A stretch of 64,000 bases of DNA from Delphinapterus leucas (lineage: Eukaryota; Chordata; Mammalia; Artiodactyla; Monodontidae): contig NW_022098063.1 in NCBI RefSeq assembly GCF_002288925.2, positions 4,467,804-4,531,803 on the forward strand, given 5' to 3'. Every line of letters starts with the position of its first letter. Positions within the stretch are counted from its first letter, which is position 1. The position numbers and the translations under genes are program-made. Under the pieces are notes generated by a model, which saw only the letters and a program-made list of their open reading frames with translations, did not search any database and was not told the DNA's origin. Below are positions 23,061 through 34,607 of the stretch, one piece after another.

Positions 23061-23328
23061 AAAACTCCTCAGCCACATATTTATTTATAGACAATGCCTT
23101 TGCTCCTTCTAGCCATTCCTTAGGTGGCTAATATCCTTCATGTTTTTCATTTTTCTAAATTTTACTCTCATCCTGGTATGATCACTTTGATGTTTCCATA
23201 AACTGACCACATACAGTTACAGAAGAGACAGAAGAGTAAACATAGTTATTAAATTACATATTTTTTACATCAGAATTTTAAATTTTCATTTGTTTGTTTC
23301 AGGTATATCATCTAAAATAGACATATGT

Positions 23329-23557
23329 GGTAAAATAGATAGCTAGTGGGAAACAGCTGCATAGCACAGGGAGATCAGCTCCGTGATTTGTGACCACCGA
23401 GAGGGGTGGGATAGGGGAGGGAGGGAAACGCAAGAGGGAAGAGATATGGGAACATATGTATATGTATAGCTGATTCACTTTGTTATAAAGCAGAAACTAA
23501 CACACCATTGTAAAGCAATTATACTCCAATAAAGATGTTAAAAAATAATAAATAAAT
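23329..23557 (+). mobile_element. LINE-1 3'-end insertion, 5'-truncated
   Basis: This is the last ~230 bp of a LINE-1 3'UTR: 'agctagtgggaaacagctgc', 'ctgattcactttgttataaa' and 'gcaattatactccaataaag', then an A-rich tail. The terminal part is the same as the L1 piece nested in copy C at 49291. Candidate target-site duplications are aaaatagacatatg at 23314-23327 and taaatagacacgtg at 23558-23571 (11 of 14). Confidence 0.88.
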
Positions 23558-23724
23558 TAAATAGACACGTGCATTTTTCACTTAAAGGCTTTCATCCCAG
23601 ACTACTGTAAACTATACTCCAAACTTTCAGAGTTGATCTAACTTTGTTAAGAGGTATTATAAAAAAATAGACAACTACTTAAACACCTAAGGAAAACTCA
23701 TGCATTATTTTTATTATAAATAAT

Positions 23725-23880
23725 AACATTAATGATGATGAAATTTATCATTTGTGGTGTATCTATTATGTTCCTGGTCTATCAGGGACATTATGTTTCA
23801 TTTACATACATACATTACCTAATTCACACAACAGCCCTGTGGGGTATATATTGTTATTTGCATTTTAGGGAGGAAATTTT
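23725..23880 (-). repeat. MIR SINE fragment, reverse
   Basis: 'attatgttcctggtctatc', 'acctaattcacacaacagcc', then 'ctgtggggtatatattgtta' and 'tttgcattttagggagg' reproduce the reversed MIR 3' half. Confidence 0.65.
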
Positions 23881-23929
23881 TCCTGTTCTACCTTTCTAGA
23901 AGCTCTTTCACAAGGTCTTTTGTGGGCTG

Positions 23930-24910
23930 GTCTTCCTCTGCACATCCCTTAATGTGTTCTGTGCAGATCTCTCTTCTGAGCTCCAGCAAGTTAGTCTAAT
24001 GCTCGTTGGTCCCCTGCAGTTGGCCATGCCATTGGCACCTGGTATTTAACACATCCAAAATGGAACTCATTGTCTTTCTAAAATGTACTTGGGCTCCAGA
24101 AGTCCCTGTTATAGGAATGACATTGCTGCATGTGCCAGAAACCTGGAAGTTGTTTTTCCCTCCTTTTCTTTCTCCTCACATCAACCTGTCTCCAGGTTTT
24201 GTTGATTCTGGCTCCTAACTCACACCCCCGCACTCCTCTATTACTCCTCTGCCAGGGCCTTAGTTTGGCTCCTTAATATTTATCACCTCCATTATGGCAA
24301 CAGCCTCCCACCGACCTCTTTTTCTAAGTCTCCTGTCTCCTCCAATTCTTTCTCTACAAATCAGTGAGACGAGCCTTTGAAAAACAAACCTCTGATTTTG
24401 TCTCTTCCTCTTCTGCTCAGTAGTTACCCATGATTCTCACAGTTCACTCCAGACTCCTTATGATAACAAGTCAGTCCTTATTTATACCTCATTTTCTGCC
24501 GGGCTCTTTCCTACCTACCAATTTTCAGCCACATCACACATCTTACATTTCCTCATCCTGCTGTGCTCTCTCATTCTTGGAGCCTCCATACATTCTGCCC
24601 TCTGTGCCTGGAACGTTCTTCTGTCCCTGATGGCTGTCTAGTTCTCACTCCTCCTTTTGCGCTCAGCCCAGGTGGTATGTCTGCTGGAAGCCCCCCTCTT
24701 TAGGTTACGTGAGCTGCCCCCTGTGCTTGATAACTCCATTTTCTTCCCATCATCAGAGTACCCACCATGCTCTTTTGAAATGATCATCTGTCCTGCCTTG
24801 CTCTGAGCTCCACTAAGGCAGGGAAGGAGTTTGTCTTACTCCCCATTGCAACCTCCTGGCATATAGTAGGTGCCCAATAATTACTGAATCAATGTATTAA
24901 TGAGTAAGTG
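23930..24910 (+). mobile_element. L2 LINE fragment, 3' kilobase
   Basis: This is one of the longest L2 relics here. In order, it has the RT-distal 'catccaaaatggaactcatt', then 'ttatggcaacagcctcccac', 'gtgcctggaacgttcttctg', 'tgagctccactaaggcaggg' and the 3' end 'ggcatatagtaggtgcccaataatt'. Frames on it (24006-24218 and 24430-24630) are L2 remnants, not host genes. Confidence 0.78.
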
Positions 24911-25555
24911 AGTGATTCCAATAGCTCAGGTTAAAGCCAGATCACTCTGCCTCTGAAGTCCATATTCTTTCAACTCCCTACGTGGTTTACTTAGAATCTT
25001 CTACTTTACAGCCTTGTTTAGGACAGAGTAACAGCAGGGGGTGGATGGGGTGGGATAGGAAGGACCTCGCTATGCAGTGTTACATTTGAGAAGGCAGCAA
25101 GATACTCTTGACCCAATTTTAGATGATGTTGCATCCCACTTGGTAAAGCCGGTGTAGAAGAAACAGACATAGCCTTAAGCCCAGATGCATATCTGTCACA
25201 GGAGCCGCATCTGAACTTCACCTCTGGGCTTGCCAGTAGAATGGGTATAGAGCCATTTAAGTACTTTCAGGGCAATTATTGGAGGACTTGGAATATAAAA
25301 ATTAATACCTGAAGCCCATTTCATCAAGTAAAAGGGAATAATGTTTATTAGAAAATGAAAGTCATGTGAGCAGCTCTGGAGATGGACTAGGAATTAGCAT
25401 TGCAGCTGCATCTTGAGCCAACTGTAAGCTGGAAATAGAAAGCAGAGGAGGAGCTGCTAAGGGACTATCACAATAATCCAAGCATGAGTTCCCTAGAGCA
25501 TGGGACCAGTTTTCCAGAGGGAAGGGTAGGTGTTTCTGATATCAGTACAGTGGAT
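24911..25555. other. Unassigned non-coding sequence
   Basis: No element recognised between the L2 relic and the left target-site duplication of LINE-1 copy B. Confidence 0.4.
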
Positions 25556-25569
25556 GGTGCTCAGCTTCT
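25556..25569 (+). repeat. Target-site duplication, LINE-1 copy B (left)
   Basis: ggtgctcagcttct here and ggtgctcagctcct at 30328-30341 match at 13 of 14 positions. Confidence 0.88.
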
Positions 25570-26228
25570 CTCTCTATTTTTTATTAAAATTTAATTTAAT
25601 TTAATTTTTTATACAACAGGTTCTTATTAGTTATTTATTTTATACATTTATACATTATATTTATACATTAGAGTATATATGTCAATCCCAATCTCCCAAT
25701 TCATCACACCAACTCCCCCCGCCCCCTCAACTTTCCCCCTTGGTGTCCATACGTTTATTCTCTACTTCTGTGTCTCTATTTCTGCCCTGCAAACTGGTTC
25801 ATTTGTACCATTTTTCTAGGTTCCACATATATGCGTTAATATACGATATTTGTTTTTCTCCTTCTGACTTACTTCACTCTGTATGACAGACTCTAGATCC
25901 ATCCGCGTCTCTACAAATGACCCAATTTTGTTCCTTTTTATGGCTGAGTAATATTCCATTGTATATATGTACCACATCTTCTTTATCCATTCGTCTTTCG
26001 ATGGGCATTTAGGGTGCTTCCGTGTCCTGGCTATTGTAAATAGTGCTGCAATGAACATTGGGGTGCATGTGTCTTTTTGAATTATGTTTTTTTCTGGGTA
26101 TATGCCCAGTAGTGGGATTGCTGGGTCATAGGGTAATTCTATTTTTAGTTTTTAAGGAACCTCCATACTGTTCTCCATAGGGGCTGTATCAATTTACATT
26201 CCCACCAGCAGTGCAAGAGGGTTTCCTT

Positions 26229-26628
26229 NNNNNNNNNNNNNNNNNNNNNNNNNNNNNNNNNNNNNNNNNNNNNNNNNNNNNNNNNNNNNNNNNNNNNNNN
26301 NNNNNNNNNNNNNNNNNNNNNNNNNNNNNNNNNNNNNNNNNNNNNNNNNNNNNNNNNNNNNNNNNNNNNNNNNNNNNNNNNNNNNNNNNNNNNNNNNNNN
26401 NNNNNNNNNNNNNNNNNNNNNNNNNNNNNNNNNNNNNNNNNNNNNNNNNNNNNNNNNNNNNNNNNNNNNNNNNNNNNNNNNNNNNNNNNNNNNNNNNNNN
26501 NNNNNNNNNNNNNNNNNNNNNNNNNNNNNNNNNNNNNNNNNNNNNNNNNNNNNNNNNNNNNNNNNNNNNNNNNNNNNNNNNNNNNNNNNNNNNNNNNNNN
26601 NNNNNNNNNNNNNNNNNNNNNNNNNNNN
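26229..26628. other. Assembly gap (400 N)
   Basis: Four hundred N within LINE-1 copy B. The flanks align to copy A at 14538 and 16315, implying about 1,776 bp of LINE-1 in an undeleted copy, so the gap length is likely wrong. Confidence 0.97.
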
Positions 26629-27173
26629 CAGGATTTTTGCATCTATGTTCATCCGTGATATTGTTCTGTAATTTTCTTTTTTGTAGTGTCTCTGTCTGGT
26701 TTTGGTATCAGGGAGATGGTGGCCTCGTAGAATGAGTTTGAGAGTGTTCCTTCCTCTGCAATTTTTGGAAGAGTTTGAGAGGATGAGTGTTAGCTCTTCT
26801 CTAAATGTTTGATAGAATTCACCTGTGAAGCCATCTGGTCCTGGAAGTTTGTTTGTTGGAAGATATTTAATCACAGTTTCAATTTCATTACTTGTGATTG
26901 GTCTGTTCATATTTCTTCCTGGTTCAGTCTTGGAAGGTTATACCTTTCTAAGAATTTGTCCATTTCTTCCAGGTTGTCCATTTTATTTGCATAGATTTGC
27001 TTGTAGTAGTCTCTTAGGATGCTTTGTATTTCTGTGCTGTCCATTGTAACTTCTCCTTTTTCATTTCTAATTTTATTGATTTGAGTCATCTCCCTCTTTT
27101 TCTTGATGAGTCTGGCTAATGGTTTATCAATTTTGTTTATCTTCTCAAAGAACCACCTTTCAGTTTTATTGAT

Positions 27174-27387
27174 TTATTATTATTATTATTTTTTTTTGGT
27201 ACACGGGCCTCTCACTGTTGTGGCCTCTCCCGTTGCGGAGCACAGGCTCCGGATGCGCAGGCTCAGTGGCCATGGCTCACGGGCCTAGCCGCTCCGCGGC
27301 ATGTGGGATCTTCCCGGACCGGGGCAAGAACTCGTGTCCCCTGCATCAGCAGGCGGACTCCCAACCACTGCACCACCAGGGAAGCCC
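27174..27387 (-). mobile_element. CHR-type SINE nested in LINE-1 copy B
   Basis: Short-form CHR SINE on the minus strand. The plus strand begins with a (TTA)n/T tract, continues 'gtacacgggcctctcactg', and ends 'caccaccagggaagccc'. A perfect target-site duplication, agttttattgat, lies at 27162-27173 and 27388-27399, interrupting ORF2. It is therefore younger than copy B. Confidence 0.96.
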
Positions 27388-28489
27388 AGTTTTATTGATC
27401 TTTGCTATTGTTTTCTTTGTTTCTATTTCATTTATTTCTGCTCTGATCTGTATGATTTCTTTCTTTCTGCTAACTTTGGGTTTTGTTTGTTCTTCTTTCT
27501 CTAGGTCTTTTAGGTGTAAGGTTAGATTGTTTATTTAAGATGTTTGTTGTTTCTTGAGGTAGGAATGTATTGCTATAAACTTCCCTCTTACACATTCTCA
27601 TTTGTCTCTAGGTATTTTTTTTCTTTGGTTTCTGCTTTGATTTCTTCAGTGATCTCTTGGTTATTTAATAATGTATTGTTTAGCCTCCATGTGTTTGTGT
27701 TTCTTGAGTTTTTTTCCCCTGTAATTGATTTCTAATCTCATTAATGTGTGGTCAGAAAAGTTGCTTCATATTATTTCAATTTTCTCAAATTTACCGAGGC
27801 TTGATTTGTGTGCCAAGATGTGATCTATCCTGGAGAATGTTCTCTGTGTGCTTGAGAAGAAAGTATAACCTGCTGTTTTTGGATGGAATGTCCTATAAAT
27901 GTTAATTAAATCTATCTGGTCTATTGTGTCATTTAAAGCTTGTGTTTCCTCATTAATTTTCTGTCTGGATGATCTGTCCATTGGTGTAAGTGAGGTGTTA
28001 AGGCCCTCCACTATTATTGTGTTACTGTTGATTTCCTCTTTTATAGCTGTTAACATTTGCCTATGTGTTGAGGTGCTCCTATGTTGGGTGTGTATATATT
28101 TATAGTTGTTATATCTTCTTCTTGGATTGATCCCTTGATCATTATGTAGTGTCCTTTCTTGTCTATTGTAACATTATTTATTTTAAAGTCTATTTTATCT
28201 GATATGAGCATTGCTACTCCAGCTTTCTTTTGATTTCCATCTGCATGGAATATTTTTTCCATCCTCTCACTTTCAGTCTGAATGTTTCCCTAGGTCTGAA
28301 GTGGGTCTCTTGTAGACAGCATATATGTGGGTCTTGTTTTGTATCAATTCAGCGAGCCCATGTGTTTTGGTTGGAGCATTTAATCCATTCACATTTAAGG
28401 TAATTATCAATATGTGTCTTCATATCACCATTTTCTTAATTGTTTTGGGTTTATTTTTGTAGATCCTTTTCTTTTCTTGTGTTTCCCAC

Positions 28490-29395
28490 TTAGAGAAGTT
28501 CCTATAGCATTTGTTGTAGAGCTGGTTTGGTGGTGCTTGCTTCTCTTTGCTTTTGTTTGTCTGTAAAGCTTTTGATTTCTCCGTCAAATCTGAATGAAAT
28601 CCTTGCTGGGTAGAGTAATCTTGGCTGTAGGTTCTTCCCTTTCATCACTTTAAATATATCATCCCACTCCCTTCTGGCTTGAATAGTCTCTGCTGAGAAA
28701 TCAGCTGTTAACCGTATGGGAGTCCCCTTGTATATTATTTGTCTGTTTTCCCTTGTTGCTTTTAATAATTTTTCTTTGTCTTTAATTTTTGGCAATTTGC
28801 TTACCCTGTGTTTTAGCGTGTTTCTCCTTGGGTTTATCCTGCCTGGGACTCTCTGCACTTCCTGGACTTGGGTGGCTATTTCCTTTCCCATGTTAAGGAA
28901 GTTTTTGACTATAATCTCTTCAAATATTTTCTTGGGTCCTTTCTCTCTCTCTTCTTCTTCTGGGGCCCCAATAATGTGAATGTTGGTGTGTTTAATGTTG
29001 TCCCAGAGGTCTCTTTGGCTGTCTTTATTTCTTTTCATTCTTTTTTCTTTATTCTGTTCTGTGGCAGTGAATTACACCATTCTGTCTTCCAGGTCACTTA
29101 TCCTTTCTTCTGCCTCAGTTTTTCTGCTATTGATTCCTTCTAGTATATTTTTCATTTCAGTTATTGTATTGTTCATCTCTGTTTGTTTGTTCTTTAATTC
29201 CTCTAGGTCTTTGTTAAAAATTTCTTGCATCTTCTCAATCTTTGGCACCATGCTTTTCCTGACATCCTGGATCATCTTTACTCTCATTTTTCTGAATTTC
29301 TTTTCTAGAAGGTTGCCTATCTCAACTTCATTCAATTGTTTTTCTGGGGTTTTATGTTGTTCCTTCACCTAGTACATAGAACTCTGCCTTTTCAT
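28490..29395 (-). pseudogene. LINE-1 ORF1, copy B, broken
   Basis: The start codon aligns with that of copy A. Codon 9 is TAG where copy A has CAG (MKRQSSMY-stop), so translation would end almost at once. Downstream the frame holds the coiled coil (29368-29072, QTEMNNTITEMKNILEG) and, after a shift, the RRM and C-terminal domain (29038-28502, including APEEEEREKGPKKIFEEIIVK and FRFDGEIKSFTDKQK). The length to the ancestral stop is close to 300 codons, the family norm. Confidence 0.9.
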
Positions 29396-30327
29396 TTTGT
29401 CTATCTTTCTATGAATGTGGTTTTTGTTCCACAGGCTGCTGGATTGTAGTTCTTGCTTCTGCTGTCTGCCCTCTGGTGGATGAAGCTATCTAAGAGGCTT
29501 GTGCAGGCTTCCTGATGGGAGGGACTGGTGGTGGGTAGAGCTGGGTGTTGCTCTGGTGCGCAGAGCTCAGTAAAACTTTAATCTGCTTGTCTGCTGATGG
29601 GTGAGGCTGAGTTCCCTCCCTGTTCGTTGTTTGGCCTGAAGCTACCTAGCACTGCGGGCTACAGGGCCTTTGGTGGGGCTAATGGTGGACTCTGGGCCTG
29701 CTCATGCCCAGGAATACGTCCCAGAACTTCTGCTCCCAGTGTCCTTGTCCCCATGGTGAGCCACAGTCTCCTCTCAGCTCTGCAGGAGACCCTCCACCAC
29801 TAGCAGGTCGGTCTGGTTCAGTCTCCTGTGGGGTCACTGCTCCTTCTCCCTGGGTCCTGATGTGCACATTACTTTATGTGTGCCGAAGTAATGTGTGCAT
29901 TATTTTGGCACACACAAGAGTGGAGTTTCTGTTTCTCCCAGTCCTGTTGAAGTCCTGCAATCAAATACCGTTAGCCTTCAAAGTCTGATTCTCTGGGAAG
30001 TCCTTGTCCCGTTGCTGGACCCCTAGTTTGGGAAGACTGACGTGGGGCTCAGAACCTTCACTCTAGCGGATGGACTTCTGTGGTATAATTGTTCTTCGGT
30101 TTGTGAGTCACCCAACCAGTGGTTATGGGATTTGATTTTCTTGTGATTGCACCCTTCCTGCTGTCTCATTGCAGCTTCTCCTTTGTCTTTGGATGTGGGG
30201 TATCTTTTTTGGTGAGTCCCAGTGTCTTCCTATCTATGCTTGTTCATCAGTTAGTTGTGATTCCAGTGCTCTCACGAGAGGGAGCATGCAAACATCCTTC
30301 TACTCTGCCATCTTGAACCAATCTCCT
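29396..30327 (-). promoter_or_regulatory. LINE-1 5'UTR (internal promoter), copy B
   Basis: Sense-strand 5'UTR of about 930 bp. LINE-1 5'UTRs carry an internal RNA polymerase II promoter. At the very 5' end the minus strand reads aagatggc (plus-strand gccatctt at 30307-30314), a YY1-type site that positions initiation in primate LINE-1. Whether it works here is inference. It is unlike the 5'UTR of copy C. Confidence 0.75.
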
Positions 30328-30341
30328 GGTGCTCAGCTCCT
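30328..30341 (+). repeat. Target-site duplication, LINE-1 copy B (right)
   Basis: ggtgctcagctcct is the partner of 25556-25569. Confidence 0.88.
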
Positions 30342-30584
30342 GACTACACCACATGCTGTGAGGCATTGGCATCAACCTGTAATCACTGGTCCTCTTCTAC
30401 CTCCTTCAGGGACCCATCACTTTATTTGGTTTCTTCTTGCTCTTTCCTTTTTTCTCTCCTCTCAGCCCAATACTTTATATAAAGAACTTCCAGGCAGGAA
30501 TATTTATTTATCTTCCCTGGCTATGTAAAGTGCTTCTGATTTTTGCAGCAGAGTTAGTTTTAGGCAGATTCATTTAGTGGAAAG

Positions 30585-30670
30585 TAAGCTGCTTATATGC
30601 AGGCACTGTTTTATTTGTCTTTGTTTTACCCGCAGACATTTTTGTACTCAGTGCCTAGCCCAGTGTTAAA
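30585..30670 (+). mobile_element. Possible L2 3' end
   Basis: 'gtaagctgcttatatgcagg' then 'cactgttttatttgtctttg' then 'cagtgcctagcccagtg' resembles the L2 3'UTR. Confidence 0.5.
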
Positions 30671-32159
30671 TGGAACTGAAGCAAAAAGTTAATCCAGATA
30701 GTGTGATGAACAACAAAAATTAAAGTGATAAGTTAGAATGAAATGAGTAATTCTTCCAGTCACAGTATTTGACTGTGAAACATAAAAATTCTTTAAGTCC
30801 AAACATGGAGAGACACAAATTATATAATAAATAATTTGGAGTTCTTGAAGGTTTTGTCTAAATGTTGCTCCAAAATATAGGGAAATCATTGAGAAAGGAG
30901 ATGTGATAGGATTAGTACACAGTCAAGTGTCAAGTGCATTATTCAGACACCACTTACTCCAAGTTCAGGGATGAGATCATTTCAGGCTGCATTTAAGGGA
31001 AAGCATTGAAGATGGGTGAAGAAGCTGGGATAAAATTAGAGTAAGGAATGGAGGCTGGTGACAAAAAGGTATCTGAGGTTAGAAGTAAGGAGAAGTGCTT
31101 TGTGCTACCGTAACCTTAACCATAGATATAAGTAGGCCAAGCCATCTTTAAAAGGATAAAGGAAAAGTAGGGAAAATGTAATACAATTTGATGAACTTTT
31201 TCTTTTTTAACTTTCTAAACATAGAAGATGAGAGATTTGAGCATTTGTAAAATGAAAACTGGCCACAATGTTCCAACACAATGTATTAGACAATTAATAT
31301 GTTCCCAGGTAACTCTCTTTCTCTGTCTAGTCGGTGATTCTTTGTTAGGGGCCTAGTGTATTAATACAGGTGACAATTTTGCTGTTTGACAGAAGGAATT
31401 CCATATTTTATGCTGTATGTGCTTATTATTTATCATCCGTATTATACCTTAGAAAAAAACTTTGTGAAAATAGCTCACTTAGTAGAGTGGGTTTTAAAAG
31501 TAAGAGGGTGGATCAGATTTAGTGGGTCAGGGCCTGTTCTTGTGCCAGTCAGCATTGGAATGGCAGGGGGTGCTCTCTTTGAGCTGTGAGTCATTGTTGC
31601 GGGTTTCAGCCTGTGTGCTGCAGGTGTGATCCAGAAGACCCCAAGAAATGGTTTATTTCTGCCCTTTATGGCCCTATATTCCCCCGTGACACAGCTCCTG
31701 TCAACTTAAGAGTCATAAAACACAAATGTTTCTCGGTGTCCCTTCAGAAGGGGACAAACAAAAACAACAAAACAAAATCAGCAGTCTCTGCAGATGTTTT
31801 TGGAGGCTTTTCTTTTTACCCTTTATAGTTCACACCAGCAGCATCAACCATCATTGTTTTTAAAGCCTCCTCTTTCCAAAAGAAGAACCATTACTCATTC
31901 TTCCCCAGGAATGGGAGGTATGTGAGATGTCTACCATCACAGTGACTGTGATGGTCACATCACAGAATCCTACATTATCTTTTCTTACGTCTAAAACCTC
32001 CACTGAGAATTCACCCAGCTCTCTCCACGCACAAGTTAACAATAGGCATTCTGTCCTTGGTTAGAGAATTGTTCTCTGAGAGGAGGTTCCTAAACATCCC
32101 AAGTCAAATTCACAGCATTTGGTTCTGTGATAGGATGAACCACTTAGCAAAATCTGTCG
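30671..32159. other. Unassigned non-coding sequence
   Basis: About 1.5 kb with no recognised repeat or gene. Short frames on both strands lack domains. Confidence 0.45.
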
Positions 32160-32345
32160 GTTGCTCTCAAACTTTAACAAGCAACAGAATCCCCTGGAAA
32201 CAGGGTGTGTTAAAACACAGATGGCTGGCCCTACCTCTTGAGTGTCTAATTCAGTAGGTCTGAGGTGGGACCAAAGAATCTGCATTGTGAACTAGTTTCC
32301 AGATGCTGCTGCTGCTCTGGGCCTCAGACTTTGAGACTCAGTGAT
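32160..32345. mobile_element. MER5A-like hAT-Charlie element
   Basis: MER5A landmarks: 'gctctcaaactttaacaagc', 'agaatcccctggaaacaggg', 'gatggctggccctacctctt', 'ttcagtaggtctgaggtggg', 'aagaatctgcattgtgaac', ending 'gcctcagactttgagactca'. Confidence 0.82.
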
Positions 32346-33539
32346 GTGATATTCAGATTTCTGTTTGTCAAAGAGACGAGTTCAGAGTGGCTTATGTTGT
32401 TTCACTAAATTTAAGACTTGACCCATTCCAGAAATGAATTCTGATGTTGCCTTCAAGTTTGAAAGAACCTAAACTTTTATATCATTCTATGTGGGCTCTC
32501 ATGGATAAAGATCATTCCAGTGACCCAGCTGCAAAATCTTGAACAACTGCAGGAATTCTTGGCAGTATGTCTGAGAGTCTCCCAGAAAGAGGCACCAACC
32601 GAGGTTATGTTCCCTGCTAGACTTGAGTAAGAAACTGTAGTCTGTATTTAAATGGAGATAAAAGACTCATAAGTCAAATATGGAAGATAAGCCCTTCCAA
32701 AGAATGCTCAAAACCTAGAAATAAGTGAACAAGATCTCTGAAAATTGAGAAAAAACACTGTCCAAAGCATGTGGGCTTGACTTCCAGGAATGGGCTGCTT
32801 CTGGTGTTAGGTCCCCCAGCTGCAACCCGCTGATGGAGTATTGTGTGTGAATCTGACGTTTGATCAAGCTAACTTGGTAATGGCAGACGACAGGATGGGA
32901 CTGCTCTAAGCCTACACGTGACACTTTGTAGCGATTGAATGACCAAAACTATTAACGAGAAATAGCTACTGGGGTCAAGTTTTGTGATGACCAAGGACCT
33001 GCTGCAGCTGAGAAATTGTGGCAGCTAAAGTGGGATTGGAAAGGGAATTGACTTAAAACAAAACAGAACCTACAAAACTGTAGGTTTAGTAAATTGATCA
33101 TTAGCTATTTATATTGGAATATCATCTAAAGCAAAGAAATGATATTTTAAATATAATTGGAGATGTTTTAAAGGGTCCTGAATAATCTTTTTAGTTAGAA
33201 AAGTGAAATGTATATTCTAATATGTGTAAAATAAAAATGAAAGTCTCAGCCCCACCTCATCCCAAATACCATATCCAGGGAAGGAGGGTATCTTTTGTTT
33301 GGTATCTTTTAAAAGAAGATGTAATTCCCTGAATCAACATAAGGAGTCAGGTATTCCTCGAACATCAGAGTGAAGATTTATGCTGTCTTGTTTCAGGAGT
33401 AGCTTCCTGGGAAGGCACTCCCCTCCTAGGGGAGGGGCAGCACACCGCACCCCTGGAGACCGTGAGGAGGGGGGTAGATGTCCCCAAGTAGAGGCCAGAT
33501 GCCCACCTGTGAGGGACTGTGGACAAGGATTTACCCCAC
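32346..33539. other. Unassigned non-coding sequence
   Basis: No repeat or gene recognised. The C/G-richer patch at 33400-33520 shows no promoter or exon signature that I can defend. Confidence 0.4.
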
Positions 33540-33935
33540 CTTATTATTATTGAGAAAATCGTGTTAACAAGATCTGAAGTGTTACCTGCCTTTGCGCCTG
33601 TCTTCTTGGCCTTCCTCCTGTCTCTGTGGAGGAGGTTTTCTGCTTCTGTCACGAGTCAGCCGTCGACTTCTGTTCTAGATTCCCTAGATCGACTTTTGCT
33701 GCTTTAGTTGTCCTCTTGGCCCTCTGCCAGGTTACTGCCCCATTTCTCTGCTTCCGTACTGAGCCGGACTTCTCAAGAGAATTGTCTGCTTTCTCTGTTT
33801 TCATCTTTCCTTCACATGTTGACCCATTTCTACTCTGGCTTCCACCCCACCGTTCCATATGGAACTCTTTGCAGCGTTTGACACAGTTTACCACTCCTGC
33901 CTTCCTCTAGCATCCTTGTGTGTGTGTGTTTGTTT
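33540..33935 (+). mobile_element. L2 LINE, 5' part of an interrupted copy
   Basis: An L2 reverse transcriptase relic: near 33873-33905 the frame reads as a degraded A-F-D-T-V-x-H motif ('gcgtttgacacagtttacca'), which is diagnostic of the CR1/L2 RT. It is interrupted by the LTR-like element at 33936. The copy seems to resume after it, and again after the SINE, as far as 35240. Confidence 0.65.
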
Positions 33936-34450
33936 TATCTTCTACTGAATAACCAATTACCCCAGTTTAGTGGTTTAAAATGACAGACATTTATTATCTC
34001 ACACTGTTTCTGAGGGTCGGGAGTCTAGGAGCGGCTTTGCTGGGTAATTCTGGCTCAGGGTCTCTCACAAGGCTGGGACTGCAGTCATCTTAAGGCTTGA
34101 CTGGGGCAAGAGGGTTAACTTCCAGGGTGACTCCCTCACGGGGCTGTTGACTGGAGGCCACAGATTTTTGCCATGTGGGTCTCGCAACAGGGCTGCCCGG
34201 CTGTGCATGGCAGCTAGCTTCCCTTGCAGTGAGTGACCCAAGAGAGAGAGAAAGTGACCAAGACAGAAGGTGCAGTGTCTTTTTATGACCTACTGTCTGA
34301 AGTCGACTACACAGCATCACTTCTTTATTTTACTCATTAAAAGTGAGTCACTAAGTCTAGCGCATGCTTAAGGGTAAGAAAATTTAGCTCCACCTGAAGA
34401 AAACAGTATCAAAGAATTTATAGACATATCTTTAAAACCACTCAACCCTT
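33936..34450 (-). mobile_element. LTR-like interspersed repeat (MaLR class?) inside L2
   Basis: Reverse-oriented LTR order on the plus strand: 'aaccaattaccccagtttag', 'tggtttaaaatgacagacat', 'ttattatctcacactgtttc', 'ctggctcagggtctctcaca' and 'atgacctactgtctgaagtc'. The right part ('caaagaatttatagacatat') fits the outer end. Assignment to the MaLR group is likely; the subfamily is not determined. Confidence 0.6.
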
Positions 34451-34592
34451 GTCTCTTGATTTTGCTAACACCATTCTCTTCTAGTGCCCCCTCCTCTGCC
34501 ATCACCCCCACTGACTTTCCTGGCTGCTGTTCTTCTGTATGCTAGCCCACCCTTCCATCTCTGCCCTGTCCTTATAATGTTAAGAGTTTATC

Positions 34593-34607
34593 AAGAATCA
34601 ATCCTGG
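34593..34607 (+). repeat. Target-site duplication of the 34.6-kb SINE (left)
   Basis: aagaatcaatcctgg matches aagaatgaatcctgg at 34819-34833 (14 of 15). Confidence 0.9.

Larger units (their letters stand above)
25816..28431 (-). pseudogene. LINE-1 ORF2, copy B, broken
   Basis: The endonuclease half is readable at 28262-27766, including SRIDHILAH, where the catalytic Asp-His context is kept. The RT N-terminal part is at 27089-26640 ([31 protein letters not shown]). The C-terminus is at 26226-25816 ([21 protein letters not shown], then FIAALFTIARTRKHPKCPS). The gap removes the segment homologous to 14539-16314 of copy A, so the RT catalytic motif cannot be inspected. A SINE and frameshifts interrupt the rest. 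Confidence 0.9.
25570..30327 (-). mobile_element. LINE-1 copy B, full-length at the 5' end, interrupted
   Basis: On the minus strand it runs from a 5'UTR beginning near 30327 (start motif with aagatggcagag) through ORF1 (29395-28490), ORF2 (28431-25816), a 3'UTR and an A/T-rich tail (25570-25615). Target-site duplications flank it. A CHR SINE sits inside ORF2 at 27174-27387. A 400-N gap covers most of the reverse transcriptase and the region after it. The 5' end is present, so this was a complete retrotransposition. Confidence 0.95.
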
